In this document: positions 1 to 10,079 of the stretch, piece by piece
Position numbering within the stretch: the first letter of the stretch is position 1
Layout: every line of letters begins with the position of its first letter
Program-made: the position numbers and the translations under genes
NCBI GenBank assembly: GCA_973895155.1
Contig: OZ316896.1
Coordinates: 5,890,001-5,954,000 of the forward strand
Length of the DNA: 64,000 bases
Origin: Marsupella aquatica
Taxonomy: Eukaryota; Marchantiophyta
Direction: 5' to 3'
The notes under the pieces: generated by a model
What the model was told of the DNA's origin: nothing
Databases searched by the model: none
What the model saw: the letters and a program-made list of their open reading frames with translations, nothing else

Positions 1-219
1 TTGAGCCTCAACTGCATCCAAGGAATCCAGAAACAAGTGGACCAATTGAAGCTCGAGACGATCTCGAGTTAAACCTGAACAGAACAAAGATGATGAATTA
101 CGTTTAATGGTGCGATGGATCTGATGCGCTGAGTCTAGATGGGTCTGAAGCTCTTCGCCAATGGTTGCAAGGTTGTACTCAACGAAGTCCTCCTTGAAGA
201 AATCTACAACAGTCGACAT
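1..219 (-). CDS. Partial hypothetical ORF running off the left edge
   Basis: A minus-strand frame opens at an ATG at 219 and stays open for all 73 codons to the left edge, so only the N-terminus is present. It begins MSTVVDFFKEDFVEYN and is mildly acidic and helical in appearance, with no motif I recognise. Near the edge it contains the peptide TRDRLEL, encoded by the 17-base near-palindrome at 52-68; the same palindrome encodes PRDHLE or PRDRLE upstream of the DUF8039/DUF7869 element on the opposite strand. The gene could be a host gene or part of a transposon. Function is unknown, and only the length of the open frame supports it as coding. Confidence 0.35.
   Translation of the reverse strand, partial: MSTVVDFFKEDFVEYNLATIGEELQTHLDSAHQIHRTIKRNSSSLFCSGLTRDRLELQLVHLFLDSLDAVEAQ
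52..68. repeat. CTCGAG near-palindrome, isolated copy
   Basis: The sequence CTCGAGACGATCTCGAG has 7-base inverted arms around a 3-base centre. It matches the cluster at 1093-1531 and lies inside the open frame 1-219. Confidence 0.8.
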
Positions 220-1092
220 GGCTGGTGAAGAGAGGAACGTACTACGGGCTGAGAACTTAAAAACAAATCTTGAGCCTAAACAGAATATCTCAACCCTATC
301 AAAGCTCGAGCTTAAACACAAAATCTTGACCCTATAAAATCTCGAGGAAAAAACCTAATCTCGACCCTCTGCAATCTTGAGGCTAATACAAGGATCTCGA
401 GGCAAGAGCGCAAAACAATCTAGAGGCAAGGAGGCAAGGGACGCGAGGAGGCGAAGAGGCGAGGAGGTGAATGTAAAAATGGGGAATTCAAAACCCCTGA
501 AGCCACTATAAGCCCCTCGGGGGTCGGCCTTGGCCGTGCCAAGCATGCCAGGGCTCGTGCAGGCTCAGGCAGGCTACCACGCAACCTGTTGGGTGCGTAC
601 AGTCATTATTATGGTCACACGTGTTGTCATTATTGTTATCCGTACTTCAGCCCTGCCGTGAGTTTAGCCGTGACACAAGTTCAACAAAGCCGTCTTATTG
701 GCCTTTTTGTCTGTCAGGGTTTTATATATTGCTTCTCTTTGGTCTCCAGCGGGTCATTATTCTCATTTCGTTTCATTGCTCGCTCGTTTCTCCCTCTGCC
801 TCTCTCTCCATCTCCCTCTCTTTGGCTCTAGATTTATGCTCTGATCTCTTTCTGTTGTTCTTTTCAAGGGTTGTGGACTCTATGTTTGTGCAATTCTCAT
901 TTTAAGCCCTGAAGGAGGTCTAAAATAATTGAGCTCCTATCTTTTAGAAAACCAAACCTTTTCAGCTTATACTAGTGTCGGTCAAAATCCATTTGGAAGC
1001 CTTTTCCCTCTATTTGATGGCCTTTTAGAAGCTATTTCTCAGTGTCTGGAAGTAAACTGGGAGCCTACTTTCTTAATTGCACCAAATCATTC
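220..1092. other. Non-coding stretch with degenerate TCTCGAG-type repeats
   Basis: Between about 260 and 450 the motif ATCTYGAG with a following short A/C-rich stretch recurs every 16-30 bases in diverged form. The rest (450-1090) is pyrimidine-rich with no convincing gene; short open frames here look random. Confidence 0.45.
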
Positions 1093-1531
1093 TTCTAGAT
1101 CATCTAGAGCCATTTATATGTTCTTATTTTGGGTGGCTTATTATTCATCATAGTTTCTTTGTCAAATACAATGTCCTTTTTGGCTCGAGATCATCTCGAG
1201 TCATAAGTTTGATCCTCAAACTTATTCACTTTTGCCTTCTTTCTAACGGTGCATTCGGTTTTCCTTCTTATAATTGAGTTTGTAGAGAGTCGGAGGTATA
1301 GAATCTGAATTCGCTATTCAGTGAGATTTCATATTTTACCTCGAGATCATCTCGAGCTAAATACTTCTGAATTTTTACATATTGGAGTTTTTGGTCCCTC
1401 TTCTACCTCGAGATCGTCTCGAGGTAAAAGAATTTCTTATTTTCTCTATCACACAACTTTGTGGGATAACCTTCTACACTTGGGTTTTTTGGTTTGTTTT
1501 TTTAGTCACTTTACCTCGAGATCATCTCGAG
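1093..1531. repeat. Cluster of five CTCGAG near-palindromes
   Basis: Copies lie at 1093-1109 (decayed, TCTAGA arms), 1184-1200, 1340-1356, 1407-1423 and 1515-1531. The consensus is CTCGAGATCATCTCGAG, with 7-base arms and a 3-base centre; in the best copies the arms extend to 9-10 bases with flanking ACC/GGT. Spacing is irregular (91, 156, 67, 108 bases), so this is not a simple tandem array. In one frame the copies read PRDHLE or PRDRLE, in another SRSSRG. Two further copies are at 52-68 and 2551-2567. Confidence 0.85.
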
Positions 1532-1567
1532 GTAACTACATCCAACAGTTTGGACCACGTTTGCAAA

Positions 1568-2552
1568 ATGGGGATTTTCTTTCGAGGGGACAAGGTTTGC
1601 CTCGTAATCAATAGAGTGGAAGTTGCTTGCGGGACCGTCCTCAAGGTTGACCCGGGTGACTCAGTGCGTAATGTTGATTTGGGAAGTAATTGTATAGGAG
1701 TTCTCATTGAGAAGTGCTATGAGGGATCATGGGAAATTCCTTACCCTTTGCCGCCGATCAGGACCCTGTTTGATGCTGTCGACTCCTGCATTATTTGGGA
1801 TGCCTCTTTTGCATATTTGAAGTCACAGTCAACTCCAGCGACAACACAAGTGGATGCCTCTTGTTCTACAAAGGATACGGTTCCTGGTTTTGTACCAGAC
1901 AAATCTTCGGTGGGAAGTTTTGGAGACTCGATTATATCTGGCGATGAAGTTGAGCTCTGGATCGGCAATCAGATTGTGGCTCATGGATTTGTGTTCAAGA
2001 CGAATCCCGATGAGACCTGTCACAATGAAAGACTTGGCACTTCTAGGATTAGTGTGAAAATATGTGAAGTTTTTCAAGGAAGGGAGAGGTTACCCTTTCC
2101 TCACAATGGAGCCGATACCGTTAAGGAAGCATTGGACACTTTTGTATTTCTGGAATTTAAAGGATGTTACTCGGAGGAGTTCTTCCCAGGATATGCTAAA
2201 CGACCTGTCCACGCGGGATGTTTTTTCAAATTATAATTTCAAGGATTATAGTTTGCGTTCTAATTGGATGATCGAGGAGGTGGAATTGTATGCTGAGGAT
2301 AATCGGACCAAAGTGGGGGTTGGCATCATCACAGTTCCTTTCGAGTCAAGTGCAATTGATGATGATGTTCTTGGACCAGATCACGTTGGGGTTGCTGTCA
2401 CACGCGTGATTGACCCTCTTTTTTTCCCAAATATCTCCCTAGGAGTGCCTGGTCTTGTTAGGTGGGCCGTCCGTTCACTTCTGCTGATATCAAGGGGTAT
2501 TTTTCTTCTGGATCTCATTGAAGAGGTTTCTCCAAAACCAATTATTGATGGT
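1568..2552 (+). pseudogene. Triple DUF8039-like module region of a transposon gene
   Basis: From an ATG at 1568 two successive units share the pattern GD-x-V-x-L ... VA-x-G-x-V ... LG-x-x-x-I-x-V ... P-x-P ... A-x-D-(S/T): roughly codons 7-78 and 121-195. A third unit (about 2262-2490) has the same layout but lies in a different frame, so a one-base shift or a short intron must fall between about 2150 and 2260. The pattern resembles DUF8039, a module found with plant CACTA-type transposase genes; this assignment is by eye. The third unit is in the same frame as the DUF7869-like gene that follows, separated by an in-frame TGA at 2553-2555 that sits inside a decayed CTCGAG palindrome. The three units probably formed the N-terminal part of one long protein. 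No host function is suggested. Confidence 0.6.
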
Positions 2553-2567
2553 TGAGATCATCTAGAG
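2551..2567. repeat. CTCGAG near-palindrome, decayed copy at a stop codon
   Basis: GTTGAGATCATCTAGAG matches the 17-base consensus with changes in both arms. Reading it in the flanking frame gives stop-D-H-L-E-V, where other copies give R-D-H-L-E-V. Confidence 0.7.
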
Positions 2568-2570
2568 GTA

Positions 2571-5252
2571 GATATGAAAGGTGACACTGAGTTTTCAAAG
2601 CGCCCGTATAATTTCATCAAGAGAACGAAGGTCAACCCAGATGAAAAAAGGAAGAAGCACTTGGAGTCTCGGGCGATACTGAAAATCACAGAGGAGGAAA
2701 TTGACTCCATCCAAAGAGAAGGTTGTTGTAAGTTGAAGTGTTGCCTCAGCATGCCGAGAGAAGACCTACAGGCGATAAGGAGGGAATACCATGGGATGTC
2801 AAGCGACAACAAAACCAGTCACATTCTCACTCTTTTTGGCTGCAGGGAGAAGGAAGTGGAGACAAAAGGATATTTTGTTGTAAGAAGTAGACTTGTTTGC
2901 AAGGGTGCATTTATTAAAATGCATGGATTCAGCACTGCCAAGTATTATGATTACAAAAATTAATATGAAGCAGGTTGCACGGTTGGATTCCACGGAAACA
3001 AGGGTTCACACAAGACATGGGGAAGCACCTTGCATGCTCGTGCTTTGTTGGAGTCCATTCTAACCCAAAACGGAGAACCCATGCCGCATCTTCCCTATGG
3101 AGGGTCTCACGGGACTGACACGGTTGAGTACAGACTTCCATCTTGTTTCACGAAGAAAGAGATTTTTGAGGAGGTATACTCAAAAATGGAATTAGATGGC
3201 TACGTGAAGGTGAGTGAAAACACTATGTATAAACTCTGGAGTGAGTCCTTCATGAATTTTGACTTTCACAAGGGAAGTGCATTTGCAAAGTGTACACTTT
3301 GCACTGAGTTCAAAGATCAGTTGATGCGGGAGAAGAGAAAGAAAGAGCGTTTAGAGATTGAGGAAAGAAGAGCTCGCCATCTTCGTGAGCAAATGTCTAG
3401 GAGATATGTTTACTATGCTCATAGGGTTCTTGCGAAGAAGGATCCTGAGAACTATCTTTGCATTATACATGACAAGATGGACCAGGCCAAGACATGGAGG
3501 TTGGTCCCCACTCCTAAATCATTGTCTGGTAGTGGTCAACCGCTCCCCATTGCGCTCACTGGGATGTTGACCCATGGAAGGGATCCCGGAGTGTATGCTC
3601 ACTTCAGTTTCACTGGGCTTTGGCCGGGAGATGCAGACTTCACAGTGACATCATTGGCCAAGTGCCTTAGAGATCTGGAGGATTACAAGGGGGACAAATC
3701 TGGAGACCTCCTTGAAGGATTATATTGGGCTGCAATGAGGCCAATTTTTCAATCTCTTTTGGACTTTGAAGCATTTCTTGCAGGTTACTTAGAACCCAAA
3801 AAAGTCTCAATTGCTAGATTTCAAGGAGCTGAAGATGACCAAGACGACTTTGGTGTTGATCCCAAGGCTACGTCTACCTCTTTCAAACCATTGCCAAGGC
3901 ACCTGACCTTGCAAATGGATAATTCAGGGAAAGATAACAAAAAGCAGTACGTGATGGCATTTTGCAGTGAGCTTGTTAGTAGAGGGGTTTTTGAAACAGT
4001 GCAGATGTCGTTTCTCATGGTTGGTCACACCCATGAGGATGTTGATGCATTGTTTTCAAAAGTATCCAACCAAGTGAAGTACAAGGAGGTTTCTACCCTC
4101 TTGGGGTTGATGGCTGAGGTTTGGGAGTGTGAAAGCATTCATCCTATCCCACGGTTGATCCAAGAGGTTGCAGCTTACAAAGAGTTTTTGAAAACTTTCA
4201 AGGTAAAAGACATAGAGGGTCACTCAAAACCAGTGGCATTTCTTTTCTCTATGAGAGATAATGTTCCAATATATCAATACAAAGCACATGTGAAACAACC
4301 TTGGTACCCTCCAACCGGAAGGTCCATTTGGAGAACTGATTCCAGCACCAATGCTCTCATTTTACCAGAAGGTCAACCATTTGCAAAACCCATCTCCGGG
4401 GATGTACGAGGCAAGGTTGAAGAAATCATCCCATTCTTTAATCGTTACATTGAGTTTTTGAAGAAGAGTTGTAAGGATGAGACCTCTACAGCATATCGTG
4501 AGCAGTTTCCTTTGGTGAAATATTGGGAGATGGTGGTGCAAGTATTATCTGGGGAGCTTACAATTGAAGGGGAGGCAGAAATACAGTTAGCATTGACATA
4601 TGAATTCTGGCCAAAAACCAACCACGGAACTGGTTACAAGGTTAATAGTATAGGAACCTCTGAACCATTGGGGGAGCCTAGTAGTAGTACACAGAATCCA
4701 CAAATGGTGGAGCTTTAGAATGAGTACCTGGAAGAGATGGAGGATCAAGCTGCAACATTTGTTGGCGCTCGACACGAGCGAGAACTTGCACGTTGGATTC
4801 CTCTGCAGGACATTCAAGAGGGTCACTTTGTATTTCTCCGTCCAGAGGATGAATGGGAAAAGAAGAATGGGAAAGAACGTTTCTGGTTGGTGAGAGCTTT
4901 AAGTGTTGTGGACCCAAACCATGAAGTTCCTTCAGGAGACTTGCAATGCAATGAGAATTCTCCTACTAGTACACGGTATGCTCCTATGTTCCAAGTGCAA
5001 TGGTGGAGGCCTAAATATGGTAAGCATGATGCACCGGATCATGTGCGATATTCACGTTGCTTTCAGACCACTAAGACTTGGGAGGTGGATCCTGGGTTTG
5101 ACAGTGCCACTGAACGTTGGCAATTTGCTAATTCTGCTATGTATGGATTCAAGTCACGCTCTAGAGAAGAAAATAGAATTGATAGAGGTTTGACCATTCC
5201 CAAGAATGTTTTGAAAACACTCAAAACCTACATGGAAGGGATTGTTGAGTAA
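2571..5252 (+). pseudogene. DUF7869-like transposase candidate, broken by in-frame stops
   Basis: One reading frame continues from 2571 to the stop at 5250-5252 (roughly 890 codons), interrupted only by TAA at 2961-2963 and TAG at 4716-4718. The frame carries family-type landmarks in order: VCKGAF and FHGNKG (N-terminal region), a Cys pair in FAKCTLC, then three blocks that look like an RNase H-fold acidic site: IIHDKMDQAK, LQMDNSGKDNK and GHTHEDVDALFS. The last block is the hallmark of DUF7869 proteins, which are abundant in transposon-like genes of mosses, liverworts and invertebrates; the catalytic reading is inference. After the TAG, FVFLRPEDE and WWRPKYG belong to a C-terminal domain likely to be part of the same protein. 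Both stops differ from a sense codon by one C-to-T change. It may alternatively be two or three separate genes. Confidence 0.65.
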
Positions 5253-5277
5253 GTCAAATGTTTTTTAGTAGTCACTC

Positions 5278-5365
5278 TGTCAGAGTGAGGGAGTCTATAT
5301 CATTTAGTTTGGAATTAGACATGTCAGAGTGAGGGAGTCTATGTTAATTAGTTTGAAATCAGACA
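5278..5365. repeat. 44-bp tandem duplication
   Basis: Two copies start at 5278 and 5322 with TGTCAGAGTGAGGGAGTCTA and differ by a handful of substitutions. They lie just after the stop of the DUF7869-like frame. Confidence 0.85.
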
Positions 5366-5725
5366 TGTCTTTAGTACTTACTGTTGGTTAGTACTAAGTA
5401 GTATATCTATTTAAGTAACTAATTATTATAATATTTTGGGATACTAGTTTGAATAGGTGGAGGTAATTGGACTTGGATACCTTTATAATTGCTTTAATTA
5501 ATTATTATATCAATACAGACTATATATTACATGAAGTCTTAATATCCATGATAGGATGTGAGTGCCTCTTAGTACTGTCTAGTAGTAAACCTTAGTTTCA
5601 ACTCGAGTTGCTTAGAATGTAACAAATTACTTGTCTGAATGGATAGTAAGCCAGGTATCATTCAAATTTAATATATTAAATGCTCTTAATTAGTAACTAA
5701 GTAGAAGGTTAATTTAGCTAGCTAA

Positions 5726-5863
5726 GGGTAGAGATCATATTGAAGCTTTACTAGTTATATGGGTAGAGATCATATTATTTGAAGCTCTACTAGTTATATG
5801 GGTAGAGATCATATTGAAGCTTTACTAGTTATATGGGTAGAGATCATATTGAAGCTTTACTAG
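5726..5863. repeat. 35-bp tandem repeat, four copies
   Basis: Copies begin GGGTAGAGATCATATT at 5726, 5761, 5800 and 5835. The second has a 4-base insertion, and the fourth is truncated after CTTTACTAG. Confidence 0.9.
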
Positions 5864-6144
5864 ACACTTATGTTCTATTAGTCAAATTGAATCAATGTAA
5901 GTAAGTTCTACTTCTTATCCAACACATTTTACATTATTATCACCCAAATGTTTTTCTTTAGAATCCAAATTAATATTTCATTTTCTCCTATGTACAATCT
6001 TGATCCCCCAAATATACAACATCTGGTGCCCAAATGTACAACTCCCACTGCCCAAATGTACAATTCTTGTGTCCAAATATATATTTTTTGGTGCCTAAAT
6101 GTCCAAAGATCAAAAAATTTTCCAGTTTTAATGAATAGACTGAT

Positions 6145-6256
6145 ATGGGCCGTTCCCGTCCAAATGTGGAATCTCTTGATGGACTTTGTCTGGCCAGTTT
6201 GCGCCTGGGAGGGTAGGTCTAGTCTTGTTTGTGGTCTGGTTGGGGCAAGATCAGAT
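6145..6256 (+). repeat. Upstream duplicate of the PsbR promoter-proximal segment
   Basis: It aligns with 6825-6940 over about 110 bases (shared GCCGTTCCCGTC, AATGTGGAATCTCTTGA, AGTTTGCGCC). Many differences are CG in the right copy versus TG, CA or other in this one, so this copy looks like a CpG-depleted relic. Confidence 0.75.
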
Positions 6257-6312
6257 ATAATTACATAAGTGTCTCTACCAGTCACTAATCAAACTTAATC
6301 AACCTCCCTCAA

Positions 6313-6821
6313 AATTCTTCTTGTTCAAAACTCCCTTCTCAACTTACGTGAACCAGAGAAAGCCAGCATGCACCCAATTGGGGGTGCGATGCTCCGATGG
6401 AATCCTGGGCTGGGACTATTTCTTGTTCATAACTACCTTCTCAGCGTATAAGAAAGAGAGAAAGCCGGCATGCGCCCAATTGGGGGTGCGATGCTCCCAT
6501 GGAATCCTGGGCTGGGACTATTTCTTGTTCATAACTACCTTCTCAGCGTATAAGAAAGAGAGAAAGCCGGCATGCGCCCAATTGGGGGTGCGATGCTCCC
6601 ATGGAATCCTGGGCTGGGACTATTTCTTGTTCATAACTACCTTCTCAGCGTATAAGAAAGAGAGAAAGCCGGCATGCGCCCAATTGGGGGTGCGATGCTC
6701 CCATGGAATCCTGGGCTGGGACTATTTCTTGTTCATAAGTACCTTCTCAGCGTATAAGAAAGAGAGAAGCCAGCATGCGCCCAATTGGGGGTGCGATGCT
6801 CCGATGGAATCCTGGGCTGGG
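6313..6821. repeat. 102-bp tandem satellite, five copies
   Basis: Units start ACTATTTCTTGTTCATAA at 6415, 6517, 6619 and 6721, preceded by a diverged copy from about 6313. Units 2-4 are almost identical; unit 5 lacks one base. Because 102 is divisible by three the array is open for 216 codons, but this is a by-product of periodicity and not a likely protein. The array lies 450 bases upstream of the PsbR start codon. Confidence 0.95.
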
Positions 6822-6824
6822 ACC

Positions 6825-6940
6825 CATGGTGCCGTTCCCGTCGTAATGTGGAATCTCTTGACGGACTTCGTCTGGCGAGTTTGCGCCGGCAAAGGACAGG
6901 TCCGGTCGTGTTTGTGGGTCTGGTTCGGGCAGGTTGAGAT
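6825..6940 (+). repeat. Gene-proximal copy of the duplicated PsbR upstream segment
   Basis: It is partner to 6145-6256 and has kept many CpG sites. It probably belongs to the working promoter region of PsbR. Confidence 0.7.
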
Positions 6941-7269
6941 GTCACAGGAGGCCAATGGGAAGCGAGAGTGAGGATAGACCAATCGATGGAATTGCGGAGG
7001 GAGAGTCGGCCACAAATCGGAGACGATGCAACGGTGCGGGCCCGAGGTGGGCGGATCGGAAGCTTTGTTGGAGAGATCTGGGGCCACAGAAACACAGCCA
7101 TACATTCGTCATCTGTGAAAACGCCATTCTCGCTGAATTCTCTTGTAGTAGCAGCAGAGCAAGGAGAGGCAGCAGCGAGCAGCTCTCTGTCACAATCGAA
7201 TCCGGATCCCTGAGCTGTGTTGCTGTGCCGAGAGCTTGAGAAACTAGTCGACATTTCGCTGCTGTCGCC
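6941..7269 (+). promoter_or_regulatory. Likely promoter and 5' leader of PsbR
   Basis: CCAAT-type motifs are at about 6951 and 6978. The last 130 bases before the ATG are purine/GC-rich with repeated AGCAG, as in a plant 5' leader. No clear TATA box was found and the transcription start cannot be placed. Confidence 0.4.
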
Positions 7270-8793
7270 ATGGCCGCCGCTACTCAGGTTTTCGCTGCTG
7301 CTGCTCCCGCTGTGGCTGTCGGCAGCGCCTTGCCCAAGTCTTCTTTCTGTGGAAACTCCGTGGTACAGGGATTGCCCGCTCTGTCAACGAGGTCTGCACG
7401 CCCTCTGACGATCGTTGCCAGCGGCGGCAAGAAGACCGTCACCAAGACCCCCCTCGGTACACATCTCTCGCTTTCTCTCTCTTTTGGTCTACGTCATGGA
7501 GGTCCTGCCTGATTGTCAATAACTCGATCTCATGACAGTGAGCTGTGGTGCGAACTCTGCTAGACGCTGTAATAATTTTCGCAAGAACTACCATTCTCAC
7601 CCAGGAATTCATTCATGGAGTCACTCTTACCTTTCAAGAGCGATGATAAGGTTGTACGAGGCTACTGGCTAATGGAACAGTTACTGTCTAGAGTCGTTTG
7701 TCACCTTGTAACACTTCCGGTCCCTTGTCCCTTTCTGGGCACTTGTGTGCTTCAAAATTTCGTCAGTCACGTGCTACGTGCAATACCTGGGTAGGATTCT
7801 AGAAAAACTATCTTGAGTTCGCTCTTGGGAATTTATTTTGGTCTTCTCCACCCTTATCGTGAGAATCTGCACTGTTATTTTCCCGGCTCGCCGGGCACTG
7901 TTTTGGGTCTGCCTCTGGATTCAAAGTTCCAGTTATGAACCTCGGAAGACCGTTTGCCTTTCCAACAGCTCTGGTGAAGAGGTCTGGGACACTAGCACAG
8001 CGGGATTCGGGACTCCCGTTCGGCAATACTCGTGTCGTAATCCATGGGCTTGCTCGCCATCTGTCTTGAGCAGATGGTTCTCAACTTGGTCGAGTACCAG
8101 TTCTCTGGGGGCATGGGAGGAGACGGATCCTGGATTTGTTGTTTTGATGGTTTCTTCCTGACTTAGTTCTGGAGTGACGCTATCTAGCTCGTGCTGTCCG
8201 TAGTTGCTGCCTGGTCCTGTTTCGCGTTAGGGAAGGATTCCGGTACTCTCGCTTGTGAGCCGTCACCCCGGTCTGGCAGGGATCGTAATATCCATCCTTG
8301 GTCAATCGTCCGTTAGTTTTTTTTCTCATGGTAATTTCTTTCTTCAGCCAGTTCATTCTTCCTTCGTAGTCCAACTAAGTCTGGTTCGCTGACAAAAGGC
8401 GCTGATGTGTTTTGCTGGAAGAAAAGTAAATGGAATTCTCTTACCACGCTGATGACTGCGATTACACATCCTTGGAGTACGTTCCAAAATCGTTTTCCTC
8501 TGTCAAATAAGAATGTTCTCTCTGTGTTTTCAGGTCTGTCCGGTGACACCAAGTTCAGAAACGGAGTTGATGCGTCTGGTTCCAAGGCCAAGGGCAAGGG
8601 CGTGTACCAGTACTCCAAGAAGTATGGTGCTAATGTTGACGGATACAGCCCAATCTACATCGAGGAGGAGTGGTCCAAGGGTGGAAGCACATACGCCGGA
8701 GGACAAACTGGACTTGCTCTTTGGGCTGTGACATTCGCTGGTCTCCTAGCTGCCGGTGCCTTCCTTGTGTACAGCACAAGCGCTCTTTCTTAG
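7270..8793 (+). CDS. PSBR: Photosystem II 10 kDa polypeptide PsbR
   Basis: The gene has two exons, 7270-7456 and 8534-8793, joined phase 1 across a 1,077-base GT-AG intron (CTCG|GTAC ... TTTCAG|GTCT), giving 148 residues. PsbR is a small nuclear-encoded thylakoid protein of photosystem II that helps stable assembly of the oxygen-evolving extrinsic proteins (PsbP, PsbQ). Residues 1 to about 50 are an Ala/Ser-rich plastid and thylakoid targeting region. The mature part carries the family signatures [28 protein letters not shown] and EEWSKGG, then one C-terminal membrane segment ([20 protein letters not shown]). The ATG is the first in frame and gives a family-typical length. It faces the convergent histone H2A gene. 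Identification is secure; promoter repeats upstream are unusual. Confidence 0.97.
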
Positions 8794-9718
8794 ATCCAGT
8801 GGTCGAAATGTAGTCCCGTTCCAAGTGATTGTAACTAGTGATGAAGCTTTTTAGTAGCGTTGAGAAATCCGTTAGCCATGTACACTTCTACGCGGTATGG
8901 CTTCAGGGCTATGAAAGCTCATATACATTCTCACTAAACATTTGTACCCTATATTTTTTAATTGTGTAATCTGGGAACATTGAATTTAGTATTAAGATTG
9001 ATGTGAAGTGTACGAGAAAGTTCTAAGAAAACCTGTAAGTTTGTGATCCCCTTTAGCTTCAACTCTGCTTACAGTGAATTGTACGCGAACAACCAACGTC
9101 TTCGCAGCATCGTTTCGAGGTGGAATTCGCTAGAGTGTTTCCTCTATCATCTGAAAATTCGTTAATTGTTACGAGGCAAATTATTCTGGCTGACAGACAA
9201 ACTGTAGTGTGGCGAATCCTGAGTCTGCTGAAGTTTGTAGCTGTAGGGTCAGTCCTTTCCAGTGACTATTCAATTTAAGTACCCGGCGGACTTTCGATGT
9301 CCCCGTGTTGCAGTAGCTCTTCTTTTTCGTTTACCTGTGAATTCATGAGGCTGACGCGGATTACGGACTACGTAGTAGAAGAATTCCGCTATTTCTGGAT
9401 TCCTTCTTCGACGGGAATTGAGAGGACCTCTTAACTTGGTTGAGAGGATTGAGTATCTAAAGAATGATTTGTGTACAGAGATGATCGCCTAGCACCCAGA
9501 GAAGCTCTCTCTTGTACTATGACGAAATAGTACCCTCCTTTCGCTTGAGCGGAGGTATCACATCGTTCGAGCCATTGTTATTATCCTAGATATCCACGCT
9601 TTGTCCCCAAAGATACGGTTTTGGAGACGACGGAGTTTTCTAGAAGCGGTACCCGCTTGACTTCGTGCTTTGTGCCAACAAGGCCTACTGGTTTGCGATC
9701 TGTTAATTTCTGAGGTGA

Positions 9719-9752
9719 ACTTCACTTGAACTGAAGTGTGCTCAAGTGAAGT
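9719..9752. repeat. 11-bp perfect inverted repeat
   Basis: ACTTCACTTGA at 9719-9729 pairs with TCAAGTGAAGT at 9742-9752 across 12 bases. It has no T-run and no gene nearby that would make it a terminator. Confidence 0.75.
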
Positions 9753-10031
9753 CCGCTTGAACCAACGTCGCTTCAGACTAGCATCAGGGTGTAGCCTTGT
9801 GTCAATATTTTGTGATAAGCGGTCTGTAGCTCGCTCGAGTCTGAAACTGCGATGTCAGTTGTTACCTACCTTGCCTGACTCACTCTTTTCCTGATCAAAA
9901 AGGGTGTCAAAGCGTACTGGATATGAGATGTCAGAGGTGTCAAAAATTGAAGGGTTAGATGTGTTTTACGAGGCAGGTTACACGGGTCCATTTGAAGAAT
10001 CTCCAGACCAGAAAAGGTGGTCAGATCATGC

Positions 10032-10079
10032 AAGGTGTAGTGTACCGGACAACGAAAGGTGTAGTGTACTGAACAACGA
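10032..10079. repeat. 24-bp tandem duplication
   Basis: AAGGTGTAGTGTACYGRACA recurs at 10032 and 10056, followed by the start of a third copy. Confidence 0.85.

Larger units (their letters stand above)
5253..6144. other. AT-rich spacer containing two tandem arrays
   Basis: Apart from the arrays at 5278-5365 and 5726-5863 I see no gene. At about 5999-6085 a loose C/A-rich repeat (CCCAAATGTACAA-type) recurs four to five times. Confidence 0.5.

Noticed and set aside
6321-6971. 216-codon open frame across the 102-bp satellite
   Set aside because: The repeat length is a multiple of three, so one frame stays open by periodicity; unit 5 loses a base and the frame changes. No protein family is suggested.
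9530-9570. Possible tRNA-like TTCGAGCC and hairpin near 9550
   Set aside because: No acceptor stem or anticodon arm can be drawn around it. No tRNA or rRNA gene was recognised anywhere in the window.
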